This document shows positions 1 to 10,936 of a stretch of DNA of 64,000 nt, piece by piece (within the stretch, counting starts at the first letter, position 1; each line of letters opens with the position of its first letter). This stretch comes from Populus alba (taxonomy: Eukaryota; Streptophyta; Magnoliopsida; Malpighiales; Salicaceae). Made by a program: the position numbers and the translations under genes. The notes below the pieces were generated by a model. That model was not told the DNA's origin, did no database searches, and saw nothing but the letters and a program-made list of their open reading frames with translations. The stretch lies in assembly GCF_005239225.2 (NCBI RefSeq), contig NC_133284.1, positions 34,982,758 through 35,046,757 of the forward strand. The letters are read 5' to 3'.

Positions 1-8
1 ATCAAATA

Positions 9-157
9 CCTTTTACCATCAGATTGATGATTTTTTCTCAAATGCTTTTGCCATCAGACTGATGGGCTTTTTCTTGAATGCTTTTGCCATTGAACTAATG
101 TGCTTTCTTTAGAAATAAAATTCCTTTTACCATTGTATTAATGGGTTTTTTAAAATG
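9..157. repeat. Degenerate tandem repeat, ~36-bp unit, about 4 copies
   Basis: Four successive units begin with CTTTTgCCAT or CTTTTaCCAT at about 9, 45, 81 and 123 and end in a T-rich tract plus AATG. The first two units are 36 bp each; the third is longer by an A-rich insertion. Unit 2 contains the perfect small palindrome CCATCAGACTGATGG, which is eroded in the others. The array runs into the window edge, so its full extent is unknown. Confidence 0.6.
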
Positions 158-3100
158 CTTTTCCAGCACCATCTGCAATTTACCGACCATCATCTTTTCC
201 AACAAGCCTACACCAGCAACAGCTATACAAAATACATTAATGCCTAAATTGATGTACATCTATTTTTTATTATGAAATATAAAATCAAATATTAATTCTT
301 CTATTATCCATTAAGTAATTTTCTAGAATAATATCAAATGATAGTTTATTTATCCTATATTGCATTTACATATAAATACAATTAACATGTCAAAAATATT
401 TTTCATGCGATATTTATGATAGAATTTTATATTAAAAAATTTATTATCCTTTCAATCAACTTTTCAAGATAATACTAAATGCTAATTTATTTATCCTTTG
501 TTTGATCATAAATTATAAAATTCTTAACCGAAATTTCAATAATTGTTTATTTGAAAGATGAGAAGAAAATTTTTTTGCCAGGTAATTTTATCATCTTTTT
601 TATCACTTTTAAAGGATAAATTTCTTTGAGGGTTTTTTTTATCCTATTTAGACCCATGAATAAGAAAAACACAATCAAACAAATTAAGGATAGTCATTTT
701 ATTATCTTTTCTTGTTGAACTTCTAAAGATAAAACCATTTTGAGGTTATTTTATCCAATATCAATCTATGATAATATAATCATAAATAAATATTTATGAG
801 TTGAAAATATATTATATATTTTTAAGCAATTTTATTATCATTTCTACATCAACTTCTAAGGAACCAACTTAATCAAAACTAACAAATTTCACCCTTATCA
901 TTAATTGTGTTTTTTTTAAATACTCAAATAATTCACCTTACATTTTTAAAGCACTATTCAATCTCAAATTTCAAACTTACTAACTTGTCCACCATTATTG
1001 GATCAAACAATCAAACTCACATACTTAAAGATTTAAAAATCTAATAACAAAATATCAACCAAATCAAATTCTTTCACACAATGCTTACATTAATTGTTTT
1101 TATAACTAATCCAAAATCAATTCAATGTCTCAATATCTCAATAACATAACCAAACAACACTACAAATTTCTAATATAATTAGCAATGCTTCACACACATA
1201 TTTTTTAAAAGTTCAACTTCAACCCTCAACTTCATTAACTCATCATAATCCAAACAATGCTAGCAACATCAAAACCACCTAAAAAGATCTAAATAATATT
1301 AATAAAATTTCAACTTATCAATCAACTTATTTTACGAAAATCAACCACAAATCACATTCATTATATCATGATTGTTTCTTCAATATTAAGAACAAAAACA
1401 AGCTTTATTTAAATCATCAACACATTCAAATCAAAGATTTTCATCTATTTCATAAACTAAAATTTTTACTAACATCTCAAACACTGAATGTAATCAATCT
1501 AGAGAAATTTATCACCACAAATCATACACATAAATCACCACCTAACACTAAAATCAACCATACAAAGTGTTATCAATGAACTTACACAAAAATATCCAAT
1601 TAAAATACAAACTAATCATGAAAAATCAGACTAACATTTTAAGGTTTAGAATCTTAAAAATTAACCTTTAATGGAGGAGCTGAAGGTTGCCAGAATTGCT
1701 GGAATCTGATAGGAACCATGACAACATGTCTTTCTCATAATAAGAAAAGAGCAACTGTTGTTCACATGTCATTGCTTATGCCATCAAGGTTTGAGAGGCA
1801 CGTGGATGGTCTCGTTTAGTAGACTAGCTCTTCCTCCTCGTACTGAAACTGGCAGTGCAACTCACAATCATCGAATATGAGAGATTCGTTGGTTTGAATG
1901 ATGGTCTTTCTTTTCCCTTGTCTCTTCATCTCTGTCCACTGTGAGTTGCTACTTTTACCATTGACTATAGAGGAATCCAAGGTTGTGTATGATGGTTTGG
2001 GTAGTGGCTCGTTGGACGTTGCATGTTTGATGAGAGAGTGGCTATGGTTTTTTTATGTTTAGATATTTAAGGAAGAAGATGATGAATAGTGAAGGAAAGG
2101 CAATGGATTTCTTTTTTTATTTTATTTGAATATGCGTGCATGTGATAAAAAATGAGAGGATGAAGGAGAGTGTTTTTGGTTTGAGGTCTTTTGTTGGAAT
2201 GTTATAGTGTGTGAGGGGTGTAGGTATGTAGGTCCATTTATATTATGATGAATATTCTCAACTCTTCCATCTTTTCATCATTTTTCTAATTTTTTTAGAG
2301 AGTTTTTTCACCTTTAATTCTCTCACATAAGAAAACTTTGCTTTTCCATTTTTTTTATTAACGCTTATTATTTTTAAACTAAACTACTCCTTGTTATTTT
2401 TTCAATTACATTTTACTCAATAAAAAAATCTTTTTATTGAATTGATTTTCTTTCTTTTTATCTTTTCTTTTGATTTTTTTAAAATGTTTTTTTTTTCAAT
2501 ACAAAAAAAATATGTAAAATGGTAAAAAAATATGAAATTACTAGAAATTAGTCAAATCATACTGAAAATGTATTTTTGAGATTTTTTTTTATTTTTTGGA
2601 TTTTTCGAATAACACGTTGAAAACTAAAGGTAAAAAATAAGAGATGACAAAGAGTAACAATAACACCAGTGTTTGTTTGGGAGCAACAATAGGCCTCTCC
2701 AGTCAATAACAACAACCATTCTAGCCAAGAGCAACAACAAAGCCATTCTAAGTCGAGAGCAGTAGTTCAGACTAGTTCATCCTCGTAACAAAACTAGTGC
2801 AACCTTCTAGTAGTAGAGGTTCTAAGTTTTAGTAGCCTTGCTTCCCCATTTTTTCCCCATTAAAGGTTCAACTCTCAAGCCTTCAAAGCATGAACTCTCA
2901 AATTTGTTTTTATGATTTGTTTTTTGTATTTTTAAGATGATTTTCATGAGTATTGAATTGGTTATGAGACTTTAGAAGAGGATTTGATTGAAGAGTTAAT
3001 TATTGAATGATTAGGTTCATGTTGTTGAATAATGGGCTTGTTGAATTTGTTGAGTATCTGGTTTGGTTTTGTGAAATTGAATATGAATTGATTTCATTTT

Positions 3101-3950
3101 GAGTTTGATTGAGTAAGTAGTATAATAATCTTTTAAATAATGATGGTTATGTGATACTTAATTGATTATGGATTTGTTATGATTTCTAAGTATATGAATA
3201 TGTGAATTTCTTAGGGGAATTTGAAATTAGTAGATGAGTTGTAATTAAAAAATGAAATGGATGATGTATTGAGATAAATAAAAATGTTGATGTTAATCAA
3301 GTTTTGTGTGTTAGCATGTTTTAGAAATGACTTGAAAATGAAATTAGTTTTTGAATGGTAATTGATTGTGTGAGGAGTTGTTGATGAAATTGAAAATTTA
3401 TTAATGTTGTTTGGTTGTATGAACATGATCTTGAGGTAATGAGGAAGTGGATTGATTTTGGCTTTTGTTATAAATATGATTTTGATATAAGTATCATGTG
3501 GAGATAATAAATGAACATTATTGATTCAATTGTGATTATGTAATTAGATTTTTAAAATTTTAAGTATGTGAGTTTGATCTTTTGATCAAAAAATGACTAA
3601 CAAGTTTGAATTGTGATTTTGAAAATATGATAGATAATATGTGTATATTGTTTTTAGAAATATTATTGATTAGAAATTATTAGATAATAAGTTTTTGGTT
3701 ATGTGCTTATTAGAAATAAAATCATGCAAGACATGTGGGTTATGTAATATTAGAAACTAAAACCATGAAAGATATGTGAGTTGTTTTGGTTGGATGAATG
3801 TGATAATGTTTAGATGTAACTATAATATTGTATTTTTTTAATTTGTTTTTATGGAAAAATGATGTAGTGAGCACATTGTGGATATATTATTGTGGATAAA
3901 TAATGATGATGAATAAAAGTGTATATATAAAAAAATTAATAAAAAATTAA
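158..3950. other. AT-rich non-coding stretch, no supported gene
   Basis: No long open frame or recognisable protein is present on either strand. A less AT-rich block at about 1665-2060 has mixed composition but stops in all frames. From about 2900 to 3900 the plus strand is T/G-rich and C-poor, which makes the minus-strand open frame at 3211-3426 a low-complexity product. This is probably old retrotransposon or LTR material, but I cannot assign a family. Confidence 0.5.
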
Positions 3951-3954
3951 TTGA

Positions 3955-4740
3955 TTAATTAATTCAAGATGATATGATATGAACTTAAACCCTGTAGTTC
4001 AAATGTTGATTAACAAAGAAAATAAAAATAATAAAAATATCTTTGAATTAATTGTTCTTATTAATTGTTAATCAACCTAAGATGAAATGGTCTTGTATTA
4101 GACCCTATCTTTTGAATATTGATTATTGAGCATTGGGATCATTGAATTATTTGTTTTTATGAATTATTAATCAAGTCAGGATGATATGGTCTAATATTAG
4201 GTCCTATTCTTTGGATGTTGATAAATGAATAATAGTATCAATTAATACATGAACTCTAAGATATTAGTGAATAACATATTTGTCACCGTATAATCATTTC
4301 ATTTCATAATTTCAAATCAATTTGATATTCTCATTATTTATTAAATAGTCCAGGAAAGAATTACCTAATAATGAGCCCTGGTCTTTGAACGCTAATGTGA
4401 ATCTTTCAAACCATATTAAGTCTCATACATAGATATTCCCATCATATACTAAATAACTTGGGATGGAATGTTTTAATATTGGTCAATGTTATTTAGCATG
4501 TAGTCATTGGACCATGATCATAAGTGTTCAATCTAGTATATTAAATGATCCTATCATATGTTAAATAACCTATGATAAACTGGTTCGATGTTGAGGCCTT
4601 GTTCTTTTGATGTTAACTAACATATAATAAAACCAATTAATATAGCCATATTATTCACCAAATAAAATTAAATGGTAAGGTTCAAAATTGAATAATGTTC
4701 TTTGAACTTTGTTTAGTGGACAATAAAGATGGTACTCAGA
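3955..4740. repeat. Degenerate tandem modules of roughly 90-130 bp
   Basis: A module recurs about six times. It contains a TTAATCAA-like start, a GATGAAATGGT / GATGATATGGT core, then TATTAGACCCTAT or TATTAGGTCCTAT, then TCTTTTGAATATTGAT or CTTTGGATGTTGAT. Clear copies lie near 4070-4120, 4160-4215, 4340-4400, 4445-4500 and 4555-4620. Divergence is high. Modules like this occur inside long LTRs of plant Gypsy elements, but no LTR ends were found here. Confidence 0.45.
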
Positions 4741-5599
4741 TAATATATTAATTTAGGCAGATCATATAAATACACATATTATTGAAAATATATAAAAATA
4801 AAGTTTATTTTAAAAAGGATGTACATAACAATGTCTATCTTTCTTATTATATAACTAGCTCTTTATCCAAAATTTTTGTAAACTAGTCAAAGTTCTTAGT
4901 TACTATAAAATTAACATTTTTTTTTTACTTGTTTTACCCATAGCTCACCTTGATGTCCCCAATGACATATGTGTATATATATATATTTGGTTTTATTTGT
5001 TAAAGACCCTTTTTCTTTTGTGCCGAGGGCCTATCTAGTACCTACTTAAAAACCTGGACAGCAAGAGGCGAAGAGTCTTCTACAGGCACCAAAGGTTTAC
5101 AGATCCAGAATGTTCAACAAAGCTTGACCCAATAAGCTGGAGTTGGACTTGGTCTGCTGGTATAGTGAAAGCCTTTAACCTAAAAAAATAAGGCAAAAAT
5201 AATAGTATTTATATGCCAAACTGTAGAATTATGCAGTTTATGAATTTGATCCTATTGACAAATAAATCGCTATGCATGCTTTAGTTTTATGTGGATATTT
5301 TTTATGGTGGAATTAAGCCTTCCCTTATTCATCCCTAAACAACTTTTCATGTTATTGTTTTAATTACAATTTTTTTTGAATATTTTAATTCTAGTATATG
5401 AAAATGTAACCGATAATATACATAAACTAGTCTAAAAAGCAACTAATTTCAAGAAGATCAGGTGATCAAACAATCAGGTTTCTTTCATAGAACTCGTGAA
5501 ATTTAAACTTTGAGGTCAATATTTAGAGTAATTTAGTAATGTTTTTAATATATTACGGTGATGTAAAGGGTACGCTTTAAAGGAAAAAAATCAGTATCT
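4741..5599. other. Intergenic, nothing assigned
   Basis: AT-rich DNA without an open frame of note. The block at about 5000-5170 is of more balanced composition and may be a gene or transposon relic, but no protein similarity could be recognised in any frame. Confidence 0.4.
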
Positions 5600-5938
5600 A
5601 TTGACATTAAAAAAAAAGCTAAAAAAATAAGTGATTCATCTTCTCTAGATATAAGGTGCAATACAGTTTTTCTATGAGATCCATTTGTTCATTATAAAAT
5701 TAAATAGGATAAATTAGTTTTTTTTTTTTTTTTTTTTGCTATACTGTGAAATTACTCTTAAAACAGTTATTTAAGTTAGGTCAAGAAATATTTTCCCCTA
5801 CTTTTTAATTTTTTTCACGGTGCAATAACTTAAATGTCCCTTAAAATTAAATTTTCTTAGCTTTGCTTACAAGGGTGATTTTATCTTTTATTTTGGCTTT
5901 ATTTTTAATTACCCTGTGGTATTAGGAGTAATTGAGTC

Positions 5939-5999
<61 letters not shown>

Positions 6000-7345
6000 A
6001 TTTAAATAAAAAAAATTGACGGTGCATCAAGTTGGCATTGCTTGAGCCCTTTGGATAATGCTGTTAAGACTTTAAATGCCACCTTTTAGGTGCTGCGGTG
6101 TGTGCCTCCAAATAAGTGGTGGTTGAGCTTCAAAGACTTGTTTTTTCTTCACCCATATTTCTTTCTCCCTCCTCATAAAACACACTGGCATTGCAAAAAC
6201 TTAAAGAAATGTCATTTGTTCATTGAAGTAAATTAGATCCTTATTTTTTTTATTGTAATATATTTGATTTTTTTGAATTCTTTGTTGGATTTTTTTTTAA
6301 ATTTAATCCATTGATATTTGATTTTTATATCAAGTTTGGTCTACATCCCTCATAAAATTTGATTTCATTTTTTTTTTGTTCGTTCTTCATTCTTTTCAAA
6401 TAATTTTTTTTCTTTCTAATTTTTTTCCAAACATTTTTTATTTTATCTCAAAACTATAATTATTTTGGTTGGTTGAGAATTTGGCATTGTTATATTTTCA
6501 AGTTTACAACTTTTATGGTGTAACCCCTCATGTTTGATGATCTGTATCACGAGTTTTCACAGAGAAGAAAAGCCTAGGTTAACTTTGATTTTTTTATGTC
6601 CTTTTTTAAAAATTATTTTCTTTCAATTTCATTATTAAATAATTTGTTGGTTGGAGATTGACATCATTATTATTTTTTAACTTTTGTTTCTTTGGTGTTA
6701 TCTTAATCTTATGCCGTTATTAATTTGGTAAGTTCATCAAGGTTGACTCAAGCCGTTTTTTTTAATTTTTTTTTAATTTCATACTTGTTAGTTTGAGAAT
6801 TGAGCTTCATAATTTTATTCATTTTACTTTTCATAGAGTTATCCCGGTTTCACGACTAAGTTATAGATTTAACATGCTGACTCAAATAGACTCAAGTCAA
6901 ATTTTTTTTTTTTTTTTTAAAAATTATTTTCTTTTCAATGTCTTCACTTGATGTTTTATTTGCTGGGAATTGAAATTCATATATATTTTTTAATTTTTCT
7001 TTCTTTGCTAGTACCTCATTCTCATTTAATTTTTACTTTTTTAACAAATAAGATCATTGTGATCTTTTAAGAATATTATAAAGATATATTTCTATAATAT
7101 TGAAAAAAGTTTCATCTTTAGCATTGAATCATTGTTGTATTTTTTTTTGCTTTATTTATTGTTGATATCTTTTTTTCTAATCATACTATTAAATTAGTTA
7201 AGCTTATTAAATCCAATTAAATCAATGACCAAAATCTCATAATTTTTTTTCCTTTTTTAAGAACGTTTAAATAATTGTGATATCTTTCTTTTTAACATTG
7301 CAAGAAAAAAGTTAGTCCGTGGTATAGCATGGACCACCTATCTAG
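5600..7345 (+). mobile_element. Helitron-like T-rich modular repeat, copy 1
   Basis: The body from about 6230 is a series of degenerate modules of about 150 bp. Each has a line like TTTCATTATTAAAT, then GGTTGGTTGAGAATTG, then GTTATCCCGGTTTCACGAC, then a GACTCAAGTC-like end. The right end at 7315-7346 is a short hairpin (GTCCGTG / CATGGAC arms) followed by CACCTATCTAGT. A hairpin a few bases before CTAG|T is the textbook Helitron 3' end. A second copy with the same body and the same end lies at 22550-24778. The left end is not defined, and no Rep/helicase gene is present, so it would be non-autonomous. Confidence 0.42.
5944..5992. repeat. (AT)n microsatellite
   Basis: About 49 bp of almost uninterrupted AT dinucleotides. 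Confidence 0.95.
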
Positions 7346-7626
7346 TGCAAACTATTTTTGATAAAAACATTTAAGATTGTTAAGGGAGGAGATGACATGT
7401 GTGTTTGGTATTGTGGTGTAAGATGTTTTTTAAAAGTATTTTTTACTTAAAAATATATTAAAATGATTTTTTTTTTATTTTTTTTTTTAACTATGGCACA
7501 TTAAAACTACAAAAAAACACTAAAAAAAAAAATTAATTTGATCAATTTGATTAATTTAATGTTTTTTCAAAATTAACACAATCAAATACAGTTTTGAACA
7601 CAAAAACAAATAGTGTCATAGTTCAA
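7346..7626. other. Intergenic, nothing seen
   Basis: AT-rich spacer with homopolymer runs between the Helitron-like 3' end and the duplicated segment downstream of the SIN3-like gene. Confidence 0.5.
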
Positions 7627-8254
7627 ATTTATTATTAAGAAAGAGTGTCACAATGCCCTGAAGCTGGAGAAAGCTACATAGAAAGAAGCACTTTGGATTA
7701 CAAAAGCACTAGAGCTAAAAAGAACCAAGTCCACTGCAACATCTGCAAAGAAAGAAACAACAGTAGAGAACGGGATAGCTTGCTCCGAAGAGCTCGCATG
7801 AAGGAAAGAAATGAATGCTTGGTCTTGGAAATGCTTATAGTTGAATACATGAAAGTTAAAACATCAATTTGAGCAGACCCTTTAAATGGTGAAAAGATTT
7901 TGTAATTTTGCGAAAGAAATTGAATGTAGCAACGTAGTATGAAGAATATAATGAGCGTTACAAGAAGTTGTGTTAAAAAATAATGCAAATTTATCATTAA
8001 GAAAAAGAGGTAAGGAGGCCCTAACGAGCAGGGAAAACTACATAGAAATTAGCACCAGAGAACCAACCACTTGAGCTTGAAACAATAAATAACTGCATCT
8101 AGTCTTTAGCAAGAAGAAGGAACAGCAGTTTTAGAACAGAAATAGGAAGAGCTCTAAATAAGCATAGAAAAGAATACTTATGCACTCAAATAAATGCTTA
8201 AAGCTGATCTGATACAGACTTCGAACATCATCTTTGAGCAGACCCTTTAAACCT
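7627..8254. repeat. Diverged tandem duplication, ~364-bp period, downstream of the SIN3-like gene
   Basis: Segment 7627-7890 and segment 7991-8254 align in the same orientation at an offset of 362-364 bp. Shared landmarks are TTATtATTAAGAAA / TTATcATTAAGAAA, GCCCT, CTACATAGAAA followed by AGCAC, and GAGCAGACCCTTTAAA (7871 and 8235). The unit lies just past the 3' end of the minus-strand SIN3-like gene, so it is probably duplicated 3' flank or 3' UTR. The open frames in it (7645-7872 +, 7698-7997 -) resemble nothing and are probably fortuitous. Confidence 0.6.
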
Positions 8255-8277
8255 ACGAACGGTTTTACAGATTGTTG

Positions 8278-9463
8278 TCAAAGTCCAGGTGATCTGTGAT
8301 AGTTTGTGGCATATGTTTCAGCCGTGGTGCTTTTCAAAACTCTGACGATATCGAATCAGCTCCTCTAGTTTCTCCTGCAAGCGCAATCTCAAGACAGGCA
8401 GTGCACGTTGAGGATCTTTATCGAATATGTTCAGAATCTCCAGACCTTGATCACCATATAAACGTTCGATACACCTCAGAAAGATTCTTCCAGTCATATT
8501 GTTCCCTTTATTTTTTACTGTGCCTCCTCCCATTTCCTCAGCATGTATAACAGCTGATTTGAACCATTCCACTAACATGTCCAGCTCATATTGTTCATCT
8601 GCGCATTTGAACACGTTCCTTTCATGATGATTTGGAAGCCTACGCCTAGGAGTGCACCTTTTACAGCTAGAGATATCAAGTTCTTCCCTTGGTTGCTTCT
8701 GCCTCCTCCTGTCCCTTGCCTTACATCCCCTTACTTCAAGCACATTAACACTCTCACAATTCCTCCAGAAATTATAAAAATCACTCATCAAATCAGGATA
8801 GTTTCCTATCAAATTGGCAACCATTTTTACCAATTCTGCCTTTCCAATTTTTCCCTTGCTGTAATAAAAGAAAAGCTTCAAGAATGTCTTGTGACTCATT
8901 TCACAAGGTAGCCTCTTCTTAACTTTCTCGAAGAATCCAATTCCTTCTCTAATCTTTTCCGCCTCGCTGTCACTGGCTTTCACTTCAGCTTCATCTCCCA
9001 TGATAAGTTTTGTTTCCTTATCATTCTGCCTCTTTTTCTGCGGCACATCAGCAGCCCTAGTGTTGGTGAGGTCTGTAGATAGCAAATCTGAAAGATGATA
9101 AGCCAGTGGTTTTTCTAATTCAGAAAGTGGCATAAATTTAATGAAGTCCTCTTGCAAGTCACCATGGCCTTCGGTTAGCTTAAGACCAGAATCGAAAACA
9201 TCAACCAAAGTCCTGGACCCTTTCTTAAGCAATTTGAAAATCTTCAAGAATTTTTCCAAACCATCCTCACCACACTTGATCTTCAGCTTGTTTATAAAAT
9301 CCATACCCTGTCGGAATGTCTTACTCTCTGTGGTTGTCTCAGATTCCTTCTCCTCCTCGTTACCGTGGCTACCGCCTTTCACTTGAGATCCACCTGCCTT
9401 CACAAATTCTGATTCCCTGTTCCTTCCGTAAACTTCAAAACTTTCAGAACTCTCTTTCTGTAG
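8278..9463 (-). pseudogene. SNL: SIN3-like corepressor, 3' half (two PAH domains plus truncated HDAC-interaction domain)
   Basis: SIN3 proteins are nuclear scaffolds that join DNA-binding factors to histone deacetylases. The open frame 9481-8318 (387 codons) has a PAH at residues 58-119, a second PAH at 179-243 and a histone-deacetylase-interaction domain (HID) from 266. The HID shows LDISSCKRCTP, then ADEQYELDML, then RCIERLYGDQGLE, all hallmark SIN3 strings. About 35-40 residues usually found between the CERCTP-like and ELDML-like motifs are missing. The first four codons of this open frame come from the TRIM LTR, so the genuine gene part starts at 9463/9468. At 8324-8318 the frame ends with FEKHHG-stop, but a 1-nt shift continues with AETYATNYHRS, matching the next HID residues, to a stop at 8278. 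Full SIN3 proteins are over 1,000 aa; this is a truncated, probably non-functional relative. Confidence 0.8.
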
Positions 9464-9468
9464 CTCAT

Positions 9469-9758
9469 TGTTTGAGAACATTGTAAATCATATTCTGGAA
9501 TCTCACCTAATAGCTTAAGTTATTGGGTTGAGATGATTCTTTGACATGGTATCAGAGCTTTAATGATCAAGCGATCACGAGTTCAAATCTCACCATCCCC
9601 ATTTATTTGATAAAATTAAGTACAAGGTAATGTGGGTCTGTGCAAGTTTCAAGCCCAAAGGACTTTCACTTGAGGGGATGTGTTAGAGAATATTATAAAT
9701 CATATCTTGAGGCCTCACCTAAGAGCTTAAGCTTTTAGGTTGAATTGGTACTTTGACA
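9469..9758 (+). mobile_element. TRIM (terminal-repeat retrotransposon in miniature), 290 bp, copy 1
   Basis: Two 78-bp direct repeats, 9469-9546 and 9681-9758, both run TGTT...TTTGACA (TG..CA). The 5' repeat is followed directly by TGGTATCAGAGC (9547-9558), the primer-binding site complementary to initiator tRNA-Met used by many plant LTR elements. The 3' repeat is preceded by a purine-rich tract, CTTGAGGGGATG. The 5-bp target duplication CTCAT lies at 9464-9468 and 9759-9763. There is no coding capacity; the internal part is 134 bp. The two LTRs differ at roughly 17 of 78 positions by my alignment, so the insertion is old. It interrupts the SIN3-like reading frame. Confidence 0.93.
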
Positions 9759-10400
9759 CTCATCAACCCTGCAGTTTCTGAGTTCTGAAGATTCCAAACC
9801 AGGAAGATAATAGACCAATGATGTTGCTTCAGTAATTGGCGTAGAGTAAAGAAAGTTTAGTAGCAAATCAGGATGGCCTTCTGTTACCCTATGACCAAAA
9901 TCGCAGACATCAGCCAAACTCATAGATCCTTCCTTACGCAAACGGAAATTCTTCAACAATGCTCCACAAACATCCTTACCACACTTGCCATCAATCTTTT
10001 TCACGAAATCCATACGCTCTCCGTCTCCAACTGTCTTACTCTTCATGGCTGGCTCAGTTTCCTTCTTCTCCTCAACGTCAAGGCTGATTTGAAACTCCAG
10101 CCGCAAAAAGGAGTTCAGCCCACCAATCAAGTCATGATTACCTCCAAGAATTTCCTTCACTCTTGCTGAAAAATTTTCAAGCACGACAGTCAGCCCCCCT
10201 ACCAAACCATCATGTGCAGCCGCTGTATCCATGAACTTTTCCAAGATCCTGCCAAGGCTGCGGATTTTTTCTTCAGGCTGGTCATATTGAAACCAGGCTT
10301 TCAGTTTCTTGGAATAGTTTAGGGCAGGCTCAACTTCTTCACGAGGATACTGACAGAGGAGGGAACGATAGTGGTCACTGTGCTCTCTCTGTCTCTTCAT
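9759..10400 (-). pseudogene. SNL: SIN3-like corepressor, 5' half (two PAH-like domains)
   Basis: The open frame begins at ATG 10400 and reaches the TRIM after 214 codons; it then runs 7 codons into the element and stops at 9735. Residues about 28-106 form a PAH-like domain ending RVKEILGGNHDLIGGLNSFL, matching the PAH signature of a hydrophobic helix, K/H-DLI and N-x-FL. Residues about 127-192 form a second PAH (MDFVKKIDGK, then TEGHPDLLLNF). This second PAH and the first PAH of the 3' half are close to each other, including the tail after the domain, which suggests an internal module duplication. No introns interrupt either half, whereas typical plant SIN3 genes have many. With the element and one target copy removed, both halves form one frame of about 595 aa. 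Confidence 0.8.
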
Positions 10401-10477
10401 CTTTTGTAAACTTTCTTAGGTATTAGAGAGGAAAAATAAAAAGTAAACGGACTGCAATTTTTGGAGAAGGTGAGAGG

Positions 10478-10487
10478 TTTTATATAG
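10478..10487 (-). promoter_or_regulatory. TATA box of the SIN3-like gene
   Basis: On the minus strand CTATATAAAA lies 78 bp before the ATG at 10400. A start about 30 bp downstream gives a 5' leader near 50 nt that is pyrimidine-rich (CCTCTCACCTTCTCC), as in many plant genes. Confidence 0.6.
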
Positions 10488-10902
10488 TGATATTCTAAGG
10501 AATCCGTTCTAAAGAGGATGTTGTGAGAGTATATAGTTTATATATATGATTTATTCTACTTTTTCCCCAAAATTTGGATTGGAAGAGATTAATCCTAATA
10601 AAATCCGGATTTCAGAAAATATTTTGACAGCTAAGAAGATTTATATCAATTACCCATATGAATAAAATCCAGGTAGGAGCAGGACTAAGAGAAATTAGAT
10701 ATTGTGGCGGACTTATTTTCCGAATTGAGAGAGAAGTTGCTTGCCAACTTCAGATTTTCAGACTCTCCCTAAATCCTTCGTTGAATTTTTTCCATGGCAT
10801 TAGGGCGACCGAATATCGCAATGAATCTCTCCTCTCTTTCAACCTTTATTCCTACCGGCCTGTAGACCCAACGCATCCTGCATCAACCAAGATGTGAAGA
10901 CT

Positions 10903-10936
10903 TCATCTGAACTTGAAAAAATTCAAGTTCAGATGA
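10903..10936. repeat. Perfect 15-bp inverted repeat with AAAA loop
   Basis: TCATCTGAACTTGAA (10903-10917), AAAA, then its exact reverse complement (10922-10936). It lies about 500 bp upstream of the SIN3-like start. It could form a hairpin, but no transcript association can be shown. Confidence 0.8.

Noticed and set aside
1..157. CRISPR-like array of 36-bp repeats
   Set aside because: Units are contiguous without spacers, degenerate, and lie in plant nuclear-type DNA.
7645..7997. 75-codon plus and 99-codon minus open frames
   Set aside because: They fall within a diverged tandem duplication, are not preserved in the second copy, and match no family.
9559..9595. tRNA-like T-arm sequence as a tRNA gene
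   Set aside because: Only the T-arm/B-box part is present, no acceptor or anticodon arm; it is the internal core of a TRIM, repeated in the second copy.
9469..9758. Cassandra-type TRIM carrying 5S RNA
   Set aside because: The LTRs are only 78 bp and contain no 5S-like sequence.
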